Shown here: positions 1-9,862 of the stretch, in pieces
Layout of the letters: each line of letters begins with the position of its first letter
Position numbering within the stretch: the stretch's first letter is position 1
Assembly: GCF_020709055.1 (NCBI RefSeq)
Contig: NZ_JAJFCK010000009.1
Coordinates: 1 to 64,000, forward strand
Origin: Ruminococcus callidus
GTDB taxonomy: Bacteria > Bacillota > Clostridia > Oscillospirales > Ruminococcaceae
Reading direction: 5' to 3'
Length of the DNA: 64,000 bases
Translations under genes and position numbers: made by a program
The notes under the pieces: model-generated
The model's database searches: none
What the model was told of the DNA's origin: nothing
The model's input: the letters and a program-made list of their open reading frames with translations, nothing else

Positions 1-18
1 AAAGCGACAGCTTTTCGA

Positions 19-46
19 GGGCGGAGCGAACAAGACCGCTCCGCCC
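19..46. other. GC-rich hairpin at window edge
   Basis: A perfect 10-bp stem (19-28 with 37-46) encloses an 8-base loop. No run of T follows on either strand, so it is not a textbook intrinsic terminator. It may end the transcript of a gene lying to the left of the window. Confidence 0.4.
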
Positions 47-72
47 TGTGTCCCGTTTGTAATGCCTTGATT

Positions 73-101
73 TTGAAAACGTTCCGGCGGAACGTTTTCA
101 A
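73..101. repeat. perfect 13-bp inverted repeat with 3-base spacer
   Basis: Bases 73-85 and 89-101 are exact reverse complements around GGC. The repeat lies 75 bases upstream of the -35 box of the first LRR gene. As DNA it could be an operator for a dimeric regulator; as RNA it would be a stable hairpin. No U-tract follows it, which argues against a plain terminator. The function is unknown. Confidence 0.5.
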
Positions 102-175
102 CGAAACATAGAACCAATGGATACAGTTGAATCTGCTCCTACAGAGAAGCGCCATAATTTGCGCACCATGTCATA

Positions 176-204
176 TTGACGCCATTATAGAAGTGTGTTA
201 TAAT
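176..204 (+). promoter_or_regulatory. SigA-type promoter of first LRR-dockerin gene
   Basis: The -35 box TTGACG (176-181) and -10 box TATAAT (199-204) are separated by 17 bases. Transcription would start near 211, just ahead of the AAAGGAGG ribosome site at 231-238. This excludes any protein start upstream of 211. Confidence 0.85.
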
Positions 205-246
205 AGAGACAACATCAGAAATGCACATGGAAAGGAGGAATGTGCC

Positions 247-1575
247 TTGAATTTGCGGACGATTTCCCCATGGAAACACATCTGGGCGGCGGTGCTTATG
301 ACCGTCTGTGTGCTGTGCCTTTTGGGAAAAAGCGGTGCGCTGCTGCATGCCGGGGCAGAATCGCAAAAGCTCTATCAGGACAGCCTGTACTACTCTGTGA
401 CTGCCCGAAATGAAGTGGTTATCAAACAGGCACGTCCCTCCGTGACCGATGTGGAAGTGCCGGAGGAGATCGACGGTTGTCCGGTAACGGAAATCGGCAA
501 CTATGCCTTTCGCTCCTGCACCCGATTGCAGCGCATTGTGATTCCGGAAACCGTTCGGAAGATCGGACACATGGCGTTTTCCGGTTGTACCCGCCTGACA
601 GAGGTCAGCATTCCGGATACGGTGACGCAGGTCGGCTGGAGCATTTTGCAGGGCACGCCGTGGCTGGAACAGCAGGCGGTGGATTTTGTGGTGGTCGGCG
701 ACGGCATTCTGCTGTCGTACAACGGAACAGCTGCCGAGGTGACGATTCCGGACAGCGTCCGGATGATTGCCGGCTATGCTTTTGCCACCAATACCGTCAT
801 CACTGCCGTGACCATTCCGGCAACGGTGGGAACGGTGGACGCCTTTTCCTTTAGCGGCTGTAAGGCGCTTCAAACGGTGACGCTGGCGGAGGGTGTGCAG
901 AGCGTTGGTGCGTATGCGTTTCACTGGTGCACCAGTTTGCGGGAAATCTGCCTGCCAGACAGCGTGCAGGAGATCGGCAACCACGCTTTTGCCTACTGCA
1001 AATCGCTGAAACACGTGCGCCTCTCCACGGGAATGACACGCATCAGCAATACCGCATTCTCCGGCTGCGAATCCCTGCAATTTGTGGAAATTCCGGATTC
1101 TGTCACGGAGATCGCCACGCAGGCATTTCAGGATTGTACGGCACTGGAACAGCTGGAAATTCCGGCATCGGTGCAGAAGATCGGCGAGGGCGTTTTTGAT
1201 GGATGCGTCAATTTGCAGCAGCTCTCGATTTTGAATCCGGACTGCGAGATCTTCGATCTGGAAACTACCATCAGCTCGGCAGCACGCATTCGGGGCATGT
1301 CGGTTTCCACGGCGCACGAGTATGCCAGCAAGTATGAGCGGGCGTTTACGCCCATGGACCGGCTGCGGGGGGACTTCGACGGAGACGGCAAACTCACCCT
1401 GAACGATGCCTTTTCAGTGCTGGCAGCTTATGCCAGATCTGCCGCCGGAAATCCGGATGCATTGACAGACTTGGAACAGTATGCGGCGGACTATGACGGC
1501 GATGGCACAGTTGCACTGGAAGATGCCTTTGGAATTTTGCAGGCGTACTCTAAAAATGCCGCCGGAACCGGATGA
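247..1575 (+). CDS. secreted BspA-type leucine-rich-repeat protein with type I dockerin
   Basis: The protein is about 442 aa. The TTG start at 247 was chosen because AAAGGAGG ends 8 bases upstream and the promoter lies at 176-204. Residues 1 to about 35 form a signal peptide with a hydrophobic core after ISPWKHIW. Residues 60-355 carry about nine TpLRR/BspA repeats, recognisable by recurrent IPDSV..I....F..C..L spacing. The C-terminus (about 375-436) is a type I dockerin: two calcium loops, DFDGDG and DYDGDG, each followed by a helix with DAF..L.AY. Dockerins plug into cohesins, so this is probably a cohesin-anchored or scaffold-linked surface protein. BspA repeats in other bacteria mediate adhesion, but the ligand here is unknown. 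A larger paralogue follows directly. Confidence 0.85.
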   Translation: MNLRTISPWKHIWAAVLMTVCVLCLLGKSGALLHAGAESQKLYQDSLYYSVTARNEVVIKQARPSVTDVEVPEEIDGCPVTEIGNYAFRSCTRLQRIVIPETVRKIGHMAFSGCTRLTEVSIPDTVTQVGWSILQGTPWLEQQAVDFVVVGDGILLSYNGTAAEVTIPDSVRMIAGYAFATNTVITAVTIPATVGTVDAFSFSGCKALQTVTLAEGVQSVGAYAFHWCTSLREICLPDSVQEIGNHAFAYCKSLKHVRLSTGMTRISNTAFSGCESLQFVEIPDSVTEIATQAFQDCTALEQLEIPASVQKIGEGVFDGCVNLQQLSILNPDCEIFDLETTISSAARIRGMSVSTAHEYASKYERAFTPMDRLRGDFDGDGKLTLNDAFSVLAAYARSAAGNPDALTDLEQYAADYDGDGTVALEDAFGILQAYSKNAAGTG

Positions 1576-1643
1576 ACGTCCGGTTCGGTTTAGAAAGAAT
1601 AGACAACGGGAATTTTATGAAAAAATCCTCCGGTTTGCCGGAG
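1565..1643. other. two small inverted repeats between the LRR genes
   Basis: An 8-bp stem (1565-1572 with 1579-1586) straddles the stop codon of the first gene. A 6-bp stem with a TTTG loop (1628-1643) lies just ahead of the ribosome site of the second gene. Neither is followed by a plus-strand T-run, so the two genes could be cotranscribed. The second hairpin would sit in the 5' leader of the second gene. Confidence 0.35.
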
Positions 1644-1665
1644 CAAAAAGAAAGGAGTGTGCCAT

Positions 1666-3927
1666 ATGCAGAAAATGTGTTGGAAAAGACTGGCTTCCGG
1701 AATGCTGGCAGTGCTGTTGTGCATTTCGGTTCTGCTGACTGCGTTTTACAGTATGGGAACTGTAACAGCGCAGGCTGCCTCAAGCCATCCGAATTCCTAT
1801 GGTGCAGTCAATTATGAGCTGGATGTGCTGGGAAATATTACAATTACCGGCGGTGCGGCAGTGAAAGAAATCGAGATTCCGGAGATGATCAACGGACGAG
1901 TCGTGACGAAGATCGATAACGGCGCATTTCGGGACAACAGGACACTGGAAAAAATCACGATTCCTGACAGCGTCATCTCCATCGGGCGCTATGCCTTTCA
2001 GAACTGCGTCAGCCTCAAAACCATTGAGGGTGCAGAGGGCGTTACGGACATGGGGGACAAGACGTTCCTCAATACCGCATGGAAAAACCAGTGTCAGGAC
2101 GAGGTTGTCGTGTTGAACGGCAAGATTGCAGTGGCGCTGAATACCGCTGCGACCCATGTGACAATACCGGAGGGTGTGACGATCCTGGCGGACTACCTGT
2201 TTTCGGACGGCGACCGCAATGTGATGACTGTGGACTTGCCGCAGAGCCTGACCGTCCTGGGAAGCGGATGCTTCATGTACTGCGAGAACTTGCAGGAAAT
2301 TATGTTTCCCCGCAATCTCAAGCAGATCTCTTTCTGGAGCTTCTACGGCTGCAAGTCACTGAAGTCTGTTTCCATTCCGCAGAACATCTATCAGATCGAG
2401 GGCGGCGCATTTGAATCGTGCACCTCTCTGGAATCAGTTACCATTGGGGAAAATGTGCGCCTCATCGGCAACAACGCCTTTCAGGACTGCACCAGTCTGC
2501 TGCAAATTAAACTGCCGGATTCGGTGACACGAATTGGCGAGGAGTCGTTCTACGGGTGCAGCAGTCTGGAATCTGTGACATTTGGAAACTCCCTGACGGA
2601 CATCGGCGCCTATGCCTTTTGCGGCTGCACCAGTCTGCGTGCAGCAGAGCTTCCGGACGGACTGTGCTCCATCGGCTCCTATGCGTTTTCCCTCTGCACC
2701 AGCCTGAGCGACATTACACTTCCCCACATACTGGAAGATCTGGGCGAGGAGGTGTTCCTGCAAACGGCGTGGATGGAACAGCAGACGGGCAGCTGGATCG
2801 TGCTCAGCGGGATTCTGTTAAAATACCGCGGAAACCGCAGCAAGATCGAGATTCCGGAGAATGTCTGCGTCATCAGCAACGGCTTTTTGGAAAATCCTGC
2901 CAGTGTCAACGAGATCACACTGCCCGCTCAGATGGAGGAGATCTCCAAGGGCGCATTCCAAGGCTGCACTTCGCTGCGGAAGGTAGTCCTGTCGGAGCAC
3001 CTGACGAAAATCGGCATCGGTGCTTTTCAGGACTGTACAGCACTGCAAACCATGGTGCTTCCCGACTCGGTGACGGAGCTGGGAGAGGATGCGTTCCTTG
3101 GCTGCACGTCACTGCAAAAGCTGGTGCTCTCCAAAAATCTGAAGTGCATTCCCCAGCGTGCTTTTTACCAGTGCACCAGCCTCAACGAGATCGTGATTCC
3201 CTCCGGCGTGGAGCGAATTGAATCGCAGGCGTTTGTCCAGTGCTCCTCCCTCTATGCGCTGTCCCTGCCGGAAACAGTATCCTATGTGGGACAGAACAAC
3301 TTCAACGGAGACACGGCGCTTCTGTCGCTGACGGTGTACAATCCGGACTGCCATCTGATGACTTCAGACTACGAGCTGCCAAAACAGGTGCTGCTCTACT
3401 GCTATCAGGATTCCTCCCTGTATTGGTATGCCCAGCAGTACGGACGGGAATATGTGCTGCTGGATACACCGGAGACGACAACACCGTCTGTCACGACCGC
3501 ACCGCCGGAAACGACTGCGACATCGCCTGTCACCAGTACAGCAGCGGTGTCGACGGCAACCGAATCGGTCACCGCTGCACAGACTACTACGACTACAGCG
3601 ACCACCGCAGAAACGACAGCTCAGACCACAGAAACTGCTGCGGTCAGCACCGCAACGGAAACCGCACCTGTTGCAGAAACGGGCGATGTGGACGGCGACG
3701 GCGCAGTTTCTCTGGACGATGCGTTCCTGATCTTACAGGCGTATGCACGTGTCAGCGCCGGTGCTGAAAGCGGTCTGGAGGACTGGCAGCTGCTGCGGGC
3801 GGATGTGGACGGCAGCGGCAGCGTTGATCTGGACGATGCCTTCTATATTTTACAGTACGACTCCCTGCGCTCCGCCGGACGGGAGGTAGGTTCGCTGGAC
3901 GACTGGCTTTCGCAGATTCTCGCATAA
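1666..3927 (+). CDS. large secreted BspA-type LRR protein with Thr-rich linker and type I dockerin
   Basis: The protein is about 753 aa. The ATG at 1666 follows AAAGGAG by 8 bases. Residues 1-37 form a signal peptide ending near TVTAQA. About 17 BspA-type LRR repeats follow, to about residue 590. They are interrupted twice by a repeat without the usual cysteine (near TAWKNQ and TAWMEQ), which suggests duplication of a repeat block. Residues 605-672 are a Thr/Ala/Pro-rich linker, typical of extracellular modular enzymes and a possible glycosylation site. Residues 673-740 are a type I dockerin with loops DVDGDG and DVDGSG and helix motifs DAFLILQAY and DAFYILQYD. It has no recognisable catalytic domain, so an adhesion or structural role is inferred. 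The dockerin motif matches that of the upstream paralogue, suggesting the same cohesin partner. Confidence 0.87.
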   Translation: MQKMCWKRLASGMLAVLLCISVLLTAFYSMGTVTAQAASSHPNSYGAVNYELDVLGNITITGGAAVKEIEIPEMINGRVVTKIDNGAFRDNRTLEKITIPDSVISIGRYAFQNCVSLKTIEGAEGVTDMGDKTFLNTAWKNQCQDEVVVLNGKIAVALNTAATHVTIPEGVTILADYLFSDGDRNVMTVDLPQSLTVLGSGCFMYCENLQEIMFPRNLKQISFWSFYGCKSLKSVSIPQNIYQIEGGAFESCTSLESVTIGENVRLIGNNAFQDCTSLLQIKLPDSVTRIGEESFYGCSSLESVTFGNSLTDIGAYAFCGCTSLRAAELPDGLCSIGSYAFSLCTSLSDITLPHILEDLGEEVFLQTAWMEQQTGSWIVLSGILLKYRGNRSKIEIPENVCVISNGFLENPASVNEITLPAQMEEISKGAFQGCTSLRKVVLSEHLTKIGIGAFQDCTALQTMVLPDSVTELGEDAFLGCTSLQKLVLSKNLKCIPQRAFYQCTSLNEIVIPSGVERIESQAFVQCSSLYALSLPETVSYVGQNNFNGDTALLSLTVYNPDCHLMTSDYELPKQVLLYCYQDSSLYWYAQQYGREYVLLDTPETTTPSVTTAPPETTATSPVTSTAAVSTATESVTAAQTTTTTATTAETTAQTTETAAVSTATETAPVAETGDVDGDGAVSLDDAFLILQAYARVSAGAESGLEDWQLLRADVDGSGSVDLDDAFYILQYDSLRSAGREVGSLDDWLSQILA

Positions 3928-3941
3928 CTCCATCAAATTTC

Positions 3942-3981
3942 AGCCCCGATACTCCAAGGTGTATCGGGGCTGTGTAATTTT
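3942..3981 (+). terminator. intrinsic terminator after LRR gene pair
   Basis: An 11-bp perfect stem (3942-3952 with 3961-3971), with an 8-base loop, is followed by GTGTAATTTT. It separates the LRR genes from the str operon. Confidence 0.75.
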
Positions 3982-4015
3982 CCGGCGGTGTAATTGTAAA
4001 ATTTCTGATAATATA

Positions 4016-4044
4016 TTGACAAGCCGCCGCAGGTGCGTTATAAT
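4016..4044 (+). promoter_or_regulatory. str operon promoter
   Basis: A perfect TTGACA (4016-4021) and TATAAT (4039-4044) stand 17 bases apart. This full-consensus SigA promoter suits a ribosomal protein operon. Confidence 0.92.
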
Positions 4045-4109
4045 GAAAAGGCATGCGGCACACAGGTGCATCGCATGTCAAGTTTATTTTTCAGCAAAGG
4101 AGGAAAATT

Positions 4110-4532
4110 ATGCCTACGTTTAATCAGTTGGTTCGGAAGGGAAGAAAGGTACAGCAGTACAAGTCTACCGCTCCGGCACTGCAGAAGGGCTATAATGCCA
4201 AGAAGAAAGTGACCACAAATCAGAGTTCTCCGCAGAAGAGAGGCGTTTGCACGGCGGTTCGTACTGCAACCCCGAAGAAGCCGAACTCCGCTATGAGAAA
4301 GATCGCCAGAGTTAAGCTGACAAATGGCTACGAGGTTACTTCGTACATTCCGGGTATCGGCCACAACCTGCAGGAGCACAGCGTGGTTCTGATCCGTGGC
4401 GGCCGTGTAAAGGACCTGCCTGGTGTACGTTACCACATCATCCGCGGTACTCTGGACGCACAGGGCGTTGCAAACAGAATGCAGGCCCGTTCCAAGTACG
4501 GCGCAAAGAGACCGAAGGCTGGCAAGAAGTAA
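4110..4532 (+). CDS. rpsL: 30S ribosomal protein S12
   Basis: The protein is 140 aa and the ATG at 4110 follows AAAGGAGG. S12 sits at the decoding centre of the 30S subunit. The conserved core TPKKPNSA and the [13 protein letters not shown] loop are intact, and the lysines that mutate in streptomycin resistance are wild type. The insertion between the N-terminus and SSPQKRGVC is the normal Firmicutes form. This is the first gene of the str operon. Confidence 0.98.
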   Translation: MPTFNQLVRKGRKVQQYKSTAPALQKGYNAKKKVTTNQSSPQKRGVCTAVRTATPKKPNSAMRKIARVKLTNGYEVTSYIPGIGHNLQEHSVVLIRGGRVKDLPGVRYHIIRGTLDAQGVANRMQARSKYGAKRPKAGKK

Positions 4533-4559
4533 GATTGTCCGGTTTCGGCAAAATCCGGG

Positions 4560-4651
4560 AACCCGCTGCACAGCGGGTTCGGTATGAACAGGAAAGCTTT
4601 AGATCACCACAGGAACGTGGAGATATGAATATAGATGTGCCGCTGCGGCAC
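4560..4651 (+). other. intercistronic hairpins between rpsL and rpsG
   Basis: An 8-bp stem with loop GCAC (4560-4579) and a second short palindrome (4637-4651) lie in the 215-base rpsL-rpsG gap. No T-run follows, so they are likelier mRNA processing or autoregulatory elements than terminators. In E. coli, S7 represses the str operon at this same gap; whether that applies here is inference. Confidence 0.45.
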
Positions 4652-4747
4652 GGCGTATTCCTCTCCATTGGCCTGACGGTCGGCGGAACAGTCCGCCCGA
4701 ACGAGTACCTGTGAATTCATGCATGAATGTGAAGGAGGGAAGCGAAA

Positions 4748-5218
4748 ATGCCAAGAAGAGGTAAAATCGCAAAGCGTGACGTGCTGGAAGATCCGATTTA
4801 CGGTTCTAAGCTCGTTACCCGTCTGATCAATAATGTGATGGTAGACGGAAAAAAGGGCGTTGCCCAGAAGATTGTTTACGGTGCATTTGATATTGTCGCT
4901 GAAAAGACCGGCAAGGATGCGCTGGAAATGTTCCAGGAGGCTATGGATAATGTAATGCCGGTTCTGGAAGTAAAGGCTCGCCGTATGGGCGGTGCAACAT
5001 ACCAGGTTCCGATGGAAGTTCGTCCGGAACGCCGTCAGACTCTGGGTCTGCGCTGGATCACCAAGTATTCCAGACTGCGGAACGAAAAGACCATGAAGGA
5101 ACGTCTGGCAGGAGAAATCCTCGATGCACTGAACAATACCGGCGGCGCTTGCAAGAAGCGTGACGATACACACAAGATGGCAGAAGCCAACAAGGCATTT
5201 GCTCACTATCGCTGGTAA
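4748..5218 (+). CDS. rpsG: 30S ribosomal protein S7
   Basis: The protein is 156 aa, the standard length. It starts [16 protein letters not shown] and carries the conserved MGGATYQVP and RW stretches. It nucleates assembly of the 3' domain of 16S rRNA. The ATG at 4748 has GAAGGAGG upstream, and fusA follows after 18 bases. Confidence 0.98.
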   Translation: MPRRGKIAKRDVLEDPIYGSKLVTRLINNVMVDGKKGVAQKIVYGAFDIVAEKTGKDALEMFQEAMDNVMPVLEVKARRMGGATYQVPMEVRPERRQTLGLRWITKYSRLRNEKTMKERLAGEILDALNNTGGACKKRDDTHKMAEANKAFAHYRW

Positions 5219-5236
5219 GCGAAAGGAGAATTATCT

Positions 5237-7312
5237 ATGGCTAGAGATTGTTCCCTGGAAAAAACCAGAAATATCGGTATCATGGCGCACATCGATGCCG
5301 GTAAAACAACCACAACAGAGCGTATTCTGTTCTACACCGGTATCAACCACAAAATCGGTGAGACCCACGAGGGTGCTGCAACGATGGACTGGATGGCACA
5401 GGAGCAGGAGCGTGGTATCACGATCACTTCTGCTGCAACCACTGCATACTGGGCAGGCCACAGAATCAACATCATCGACACTCCGGGACACGTTGACTTC
5501 ACCGTAGAAGTTGAGCGTTCTCTGCGTGTACTGGATGGTTCTGTTACTGTACTGTGCGCAAAGGGCGGCGTTGAGCCGCAGACAGAAACCGTATGGAGAC
5601 AGGCTGATAAGTATCAGGTTCCTCGTATGGTTTATGTCAACAAGATGGATATCATGGGCGCCGATTTCTACCGCGTCGTTGACATGATGCACGAGAGACT
5701 GAAGTGTAATGCTGTTCCGATTCAGCTGCCTATCGGCGCTGAGGACGAGTTCAAGGGCATCATCGACCTGGTTGAGATGAAGGCGTATGTTTATTACGAT
5801 GACCTCGGCAAGGATATCCGTGTGGAAGAGATTCCGGACGATATGAAGGAAAAGGCTGAGGAATATCACCAGAGCCTGATGGAACACGTTGCAGAGCAGG
5901 ACGATGCGCTGATGGAGAAGTTCTTTAACGACGAAGAAATCACCATCGACGAGATCAAGGCTTGCATCCGTAAGTCCACCATCGCAAACACAATGGTTCC
6001 GGTTACCTGCGGTACTTCTTACCGCAACAAGGGCGTACAGAAGCTTCTGGATGCTGTTGTTGACTATATGCCGTCTCCGCTGGATGTACCGTCTATCAAG
6101 GGTACCGATCCGGATACCGGCGAGGAAGTATTCCGCCACTCTTCGGACGAAGAGCCGTTCGCAGCACTGGCATTCAAGATCGCAACTGACCCGTTCGTTG
6201 GTAAGCTGTGCTTCTTCCGTGTATATTCCGGTACTGTAAACGCAGGTGCTACCGTTCTGAACGCTACCAAGGACAACAAGGAGCGTATGGGACGTATCGT
6301 ACAGATGCACTCCAACCACAGAAAGGATATCGAAACTGTATACGCAGGCGATATCGCTGCCGTTGTTGGTCTGAAGAACACCACCACCGGTGATACACTG
6401 TGCGATGAAAAGCACCCGGTAATTCTGGAATCCATGGAGTTCCCGGAGCCGGTTATCCAGCTGGCAATCGAGCCGAAGACCAAGGCTGGTCAGGACAAGA
6501 TGGGCATTGCGCTGGCAAAGCTGGCAGAAGAAGACCCGACTTTCCGTACCTGGACAGACGAGGAAACCGGTCAGACCATTATCGCCGGCATGGGCGAGCT
6601 GCATCTGGATATCATCGTAGACCGTCTGCTCCGTGAGTTCAAGGTAGAAGCAAACGTTGGCGCACCGCAGGTATCCTACAAGGAAACCATCAAGGGCAAT
6701 GCCGATGTGGACTATAAGTACAAGAAGCAGTCCGGCGGTTCCGGTCAGTACGGTCACGTTAAGATCCGTGTTTCCCCGAACGAATCCGGTAAGGGCTATG
6801 AATTCACCAACAAGGTTGTCGGCGGTGCAATTCCGAAGGAATACATTCCTGCTGTTGATGCCGGTATCCGCGGCGCAATGCAGGCTGGTATTCTGGCTGG
6901 CTATGAAGTCGTTGACGTAAAGGTTGAGCTGTACGATGGATCTTATCACGAAGTCGACTCCTCGGAAATGGCATTTAAGATCGCCGGTTCTATCGCTTTC
7001 AAGGAAGCAATGAAGCAGGCACAGCCGATTCTGATGGAACCGATCATGAAGGTTTCCGTTATCGTGCCGGATGAATATACCGGTACTGTGATCGGTGACC
7101 TGAGTTCTCGCCGTGGTCAGATTCAGGGTCAGGAAACCCGCACCGGTACCGTTCAGGTCGATGCACTGGTTCCGCTGTCCGAGATGTTCGGCTACACCAG
7201 CGATCTGCGTTCGAATACCCAGGGCCGTGGTCAGTACTCGATGGAACCCCACAGCTACCAGGAAGTTCCGAAGAATATCGCAGAAAAGATTATGTCTTCC
7301 AGAAAGAAATAA
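5237..7312 (+). CDS. fusA: elongation factor G
   Basis: The protein is 691 aa. This GTPase drives ribosomal translocation. The G domain has the P-loop AHIDAGKTT near residue 20, switch [10 protein letters not shown], and NKMD for guanine recognition. Domains II to V follow at normal length, ending near [19 protein letters not shown] lies ahead of the ATG at 5237. It is the third gene of the str operon and shows strong housekeeping codon bias. Confidence 0.98.
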   Translation: MARDCSLEKTRNIGIMAHIDAGKTTTTERILFYTGINHKIGETHEGAATMDWMAQEQERGITITSAATTAYWAGHRINIIDTPGHVDFTVEVERSLRVLDGSVTVLCAKGGVEPQTETVWRQADKYQVPRMVYVNKMDIMGADFYRVVDMMHERLKCNAVPIQLPIGAEDEFKGIIDLVEMKAYVYYDDLGKDIRVEEIPDDMKEKAEEYHQSLMEHVAEQDDALMEKFFNDEEITIDEIKACIRKSTIANTMVPVTCGTSYRNKGVQKLLDAVVDYMPSPLDVPSIKGTDPDTGEEVFRHSSDEEPFAALAFKIATDPFVGKLCFFRVYSGTVNAGATVLNATKDNKERMGRIVQMHSNHRKDIETVYAGDIAAVVGLKNTTTGDTLCDEKHPVILESMEFPEPVIQLAIEPKTKAGQDKMGIALAKLAEEDPTFRTWTDEETGQTIIAGMGELHLDIIVDRLLREFKVEANVGAPQVSYKETIKGNADVDYKYKKQSGGSGQYGHVKIRVSPNESGKGYEFTNKVVGGAIPKEYIPAVDAGIRGAMQAGILAGYEVVDVKVELYDGSYHEVDSSEMAFKIAGSIAFKEAMKQAQPILMEPIMKVSVIVPDEYTGTVIGDLSSRRGQIQGQETRTGTVQVDALVPLSEMFGYTSDLRSNTQGRGQYSMEPHSYQEVPKNIAEKIMSSRKK

Positions 7313-7351
7313 GAAGTTTTTCGAAAAAATCCTGATTTTTTCAAAAAACAC

Positions 7352-7380
7352 TTGCATTTCTCTTTGAAATCTGGTACAAT
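7352..7380 (+). promoter_or_regulatory. internal promoter for tuf
   Basis: TTGCAT (7352-7357) and TACAAT (7375-7380) are spaced by 17 bases in the fusA-tuf gap. This gives EF-Tu extra transcription beyond the str operon promoter, in keeping with its abundance. Confidence 0.75.
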
Positions 7381-7443
7381 ATGTGTAACACTTCTCGTTA
7401 AGTGCATTTACGCTCATTTTATTTATTGAGGAGGATTATTCCA

Positions 7444-8643
7444 ATGGCAAAGGCTAAATTTGAAAGAACCAAACCCCATGTAAACATTGGCACCATCGGT
7501 CACGTTGACCATGGTAAGACCACTCTGACTGCTGCTATCACCAAGACTCTGGCTCTGAAGGGTCAGGCTCAGTACGAAGCTTACGATATGATCGATAAGG
7601 CTCCGGAAGAGAGAGAGCGTGGCATCACAATCAACACCGCTCACGTTGAGTACGAGACCGACAAGCGTCACTACGCTCACGTTGACTGCCCGGGACATGC
7701 TGACTACGTTAAGAACATGATCACCGGTGCAGCTCAGATGGACGGCGCTATCCTGGTAGTTGCTGCATCTGACGGCCCGATGGCTCAGACCAAGGAGCAC
7801 ATCCTGCTGGCTCGTCAGGTTGGCGTACCGGCAATCGTTGTATTCCTGAACAAGGCTGACCAGGTTGACGATCCGGAACTGCTGGAACTGGTTGAAATGG
7901 ACGTTCGTGAGACTCTGAACGAATATGACTTCCCGGGCGACGACACTCCGATCATCGTTGGTTCTGCTCTGGCTGCTCTGGAAGCTCCGGACGATCTGAG
8001 CGATCCGGCTTACAAGCCGATTCTGGATCTGATGGACGCTGTTGACGAGTACATTCCGACTCCGGAACGTGACGATGCAAAGCCGTTCCTGATGCCGATC
8101 GAGGATACTATGACCATTTCTGGCCGTGGTACCGTTGTTACCGGTCGTGTAGAGCGCGGAAAGCTGAACGTTAACGAGCCGGTTGAAATCGTTGGTCTGT
8201 CTGAAGAGAAGCTGAACACCGTTGTAACTGGTCTGGAAATGTTCCGTAAGTCTCTGGACTTCGCAGAAGCTGGCGATAACGTTGGCGCACTGCTGCGTGG
8301 TATCACTCGTGACCAGGTTGAGCGTGGTCAGGTACTGTGCAAGCCGGGTTCCATTCACCCGCACACCAAGTTCAAGGGCCAGGTTTACGTTCTGAAGAAG
8401 GAAGAGGGCGGCCGTCATACTCCGTTCTTCAACAACTACAGACCGCAGTTCTATTTCAGAACAACTGACGTAACCGGTATCATCACTCTGCCGGCAGACG
8501 TTGAAATGTGCACACCGGGCGATAACGTTGAGATGGACGTTGAGCTGATCCAGCCGATCGCTATCGAAGAGGGTCTGCGTTTCGCTATCCGTGAGGGTGG
8601 TAGAACTGTAGGTTCTGGTGTCGTAACTGCAATTAACGAATAA
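7444..8643 (+). CDS. tuf: elongation factor Tu
   Basis: The protein is 399 aa. It delivers aminoacyl-tRNA to the ribosome as a GTP complex. Motifs include P-loop GHVDHGKTT (19-27), DCPGHADY, the RGITINTAH effector region, and NKAD. Domains 2 and 3 are complete, ending [10 protein letters not shown]. The ATG at 7444 follows GAGGAGG; an upstream in-frame start at 7402 lies within the leader and lacks such a site. A strong terminator follows. Confidence 0.98.
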   Translation: MAKAKFERTKPHVNIGTIGHVDHGKTTLTAAITKTLALKGQAQYEAYDMIDKAPEERERGITINTAHVEYETDKRHYAHVDCPGHADYVKNMITGAAQMDGAILVVAASDGPMAQTKEHILLARQVGVPAIVVFLNKADQVDDPELLELVEMDVRETLNEYDFPGDDTPIIVGSALAALEAPDDLSDPAYKPILDLMDAVDEYIPTPERDDAKPFLMPIEDTMTISGRGTVVTGRVERGKLNVNEPVEIVGLSEEKLNTVVTGLEMFRKSLDFAEAGDNVGALLRGITRDQVERGQVLCKPGSIHPHTKFKGQVYVLKKEEGGRHTPFFNNYRPQFYFRTTDVTGIITLPADVEMCTPGDNVEMDVELIQPIAIEEGLRFAIREGGRTVGSGVVTAINE

Positions 8644-8669
8644 GTTTACAGGCGTTTTACACACCTGCG

Positions 8670-8715
8670 AGGGGGAGTTGGACTTCGGTTCACTCCCCCT
8701 TTTGCATTTTTCCTT
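8670..8715 (+). terminator. intrinsic terminator of str operon
   Basis: A 9-bp stem AGGGGGAGT / ACTCCCCCT (8670-8678 with 8692-8700) is extended by a small stem capped with a TTCG tetraloop. TTTTGCATTTTT follows. Confidence 0.92.
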
Positions 8716-8782
8716 GTGCAACATGCATAAAAAGGAAATTGATTTTTGACCATATTTTTTGCGGCATTCTCTCTTTCTTTCC

Positions 8783-8811
8783 TTGCAATTTCCCAGCAGA
8801 TACGGTATAAT
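8783..8811 (+). promoter_or_regulatory. promoter of the dcw cluster
   Basis: TTGCAA (8783-8788) and TATAAT (8806-8811) are 17 bases apart, about 110 bases ahead of rsmH. No mraZ gene lies between the promoter and rsmH. Confidence 0.82.
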
Positions 8812-8929
8812 AATATCATACGTGTAGAATTTTGAGGGGGAATCCCCGGAAGAAGCACGGAATACTCCGCATGACGACTCGGAAATTTTGGGTCGGCTGG
8901 CGGCTTGGATTGGAGCGAGGAGGCATCCC

Positions 8930-9856
8930 ATGGAATTTCAACATGTTCCGGTTTTGCTGCAGGAGGTGCTGGACGGACTGGCAATCCGGCCGGACGGCAT
9001 TTATGTGGACGGAACCGTGGGCGGTGCCGGACACTCCCGTGAAATTGCCAAGCGCCTGACTGCCGGCGGACAGCTGATTGGCTTTGACCGTGATCCGGAT
9101 GCAGTTGCAGCGGCAACCGAACGGCTGGCGGGCTATCCTGCCACCGTGGTGCACCATAATTATGACGAAATGCAGACGGTTTTGACGGAGATGGGGCTGG
9201 CACCGGTGGACGGCGTGCTGCTGGATCTGGGTGTTTCTTCCCATCAGTTGGACGAGGAGTCCCGTGGCTTCTCCTATCACGCCGATGCACCGCTGGATAT
9301 GCGCATGAGCCAGACCGGAATGACGGCCGAGGAATTGGTCAATACCATCTCAGAGGAAGAGCTGGCACGGATTCTCTTTACCTATGGAGAGGAGAGCTTC
9401 GCCCGCAGCATTGCACGGCGCATCGTGCAGGCTCGGCAGGAAAAGCCGATTCACACGACACTGGAGCTGGCAGAACTGATCAAAAGCGGTGTGCCGCAGA
9501 AGGTGCGCCGGATGAAAAATCCGTGTAAGAAGTCGTTTCAGGCAATTCGGATTGCCGTGAACGGGGAGTTTGAACATCTGGAAGCGGGATTGCAGGCGGC
9601 ATTTTCCGTCTTGAAGGTGGGCGGACGCCTGGCGGTCATCACATTCCACTCGCTGGAAGACCGTATGGTCAAACGGCAGTTTGCCGCATGGTGTCAGGGC
9701 TGTATCTGCCCGCCGGATTTCCCGCAGTGCGTTTGCGGCAGAACACCGGAGGCAAAGCTGGTCACCAGAAAGCCCATCGTCCCCGGAGAAGCGGAGCTGG
9801 CGCAAAACAATCGGAGCCGCAGTGCGAAGCTGCGTGTCTTGGAAAGGAGCCGTTGA
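8930..9856 (+). CDS. rsmH: 16S rRNA (cytosine-1402 N4)-methyltransferase
   Basis: The protein is 308 aa. RsmH (MraW) methylates C1402 in the decoding region of 16S rRNA using SAM. The SAM-binding motif VDGTVGGAGHS lies near residue 27, GVLLDLGVSSHQLD follows, and the C-terminal ITFHSLEDRMVK is conserved. The ATG at 8930 follows GAGGAGG. It is the first gene of the division/cell-wall cluster and abuts the ftsL-like gene. Confidence 0.96.
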   Translation: MEFQHVPVLLQEVLDGLAIRPDGIYVDGTVGGAGHSREIAKRLTAGGQLIGFDRDPDAVAAATERLAGYPATVVHHNYDEMQTVLTEMGLAPVDGVLLDLGVSSHQLDEESRGFSYHADAPLDMRMSQTGMTAEELVNTISEEELARILFTYGEESFARSIARRIVQARQEKPIHTTLELAELIKSGVPQKVRRMKNPCKKSFQAIRIAVNGEFEHLEAGLQAAFSVLKVGGRLAVITFHSLEDRMVKRQFAAWCQGCICPPDFPQCVCGRTPEAKLVTRKPIVPGEAELAQNNRSRSAKLRVLERSR

Positions 9857-9862
9857 TTTTTC

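Noticed and set aside
1628..1643. Intrinsic terminator between the two LRR genes
   Set aside because: The T-run is on the wrong side for plus-strand transcription, and no minus-strand gene ends here.
5231..8931. Very long minus-strand open frames opposite fusA and tuf, and a similar one opposite the PBP gene (10666-12753)
   Set aside because: They mirror strongly biased codons of highly expressed genes, have no ribosome sites or recognisable domains, and the plus-strand proteins are certain.
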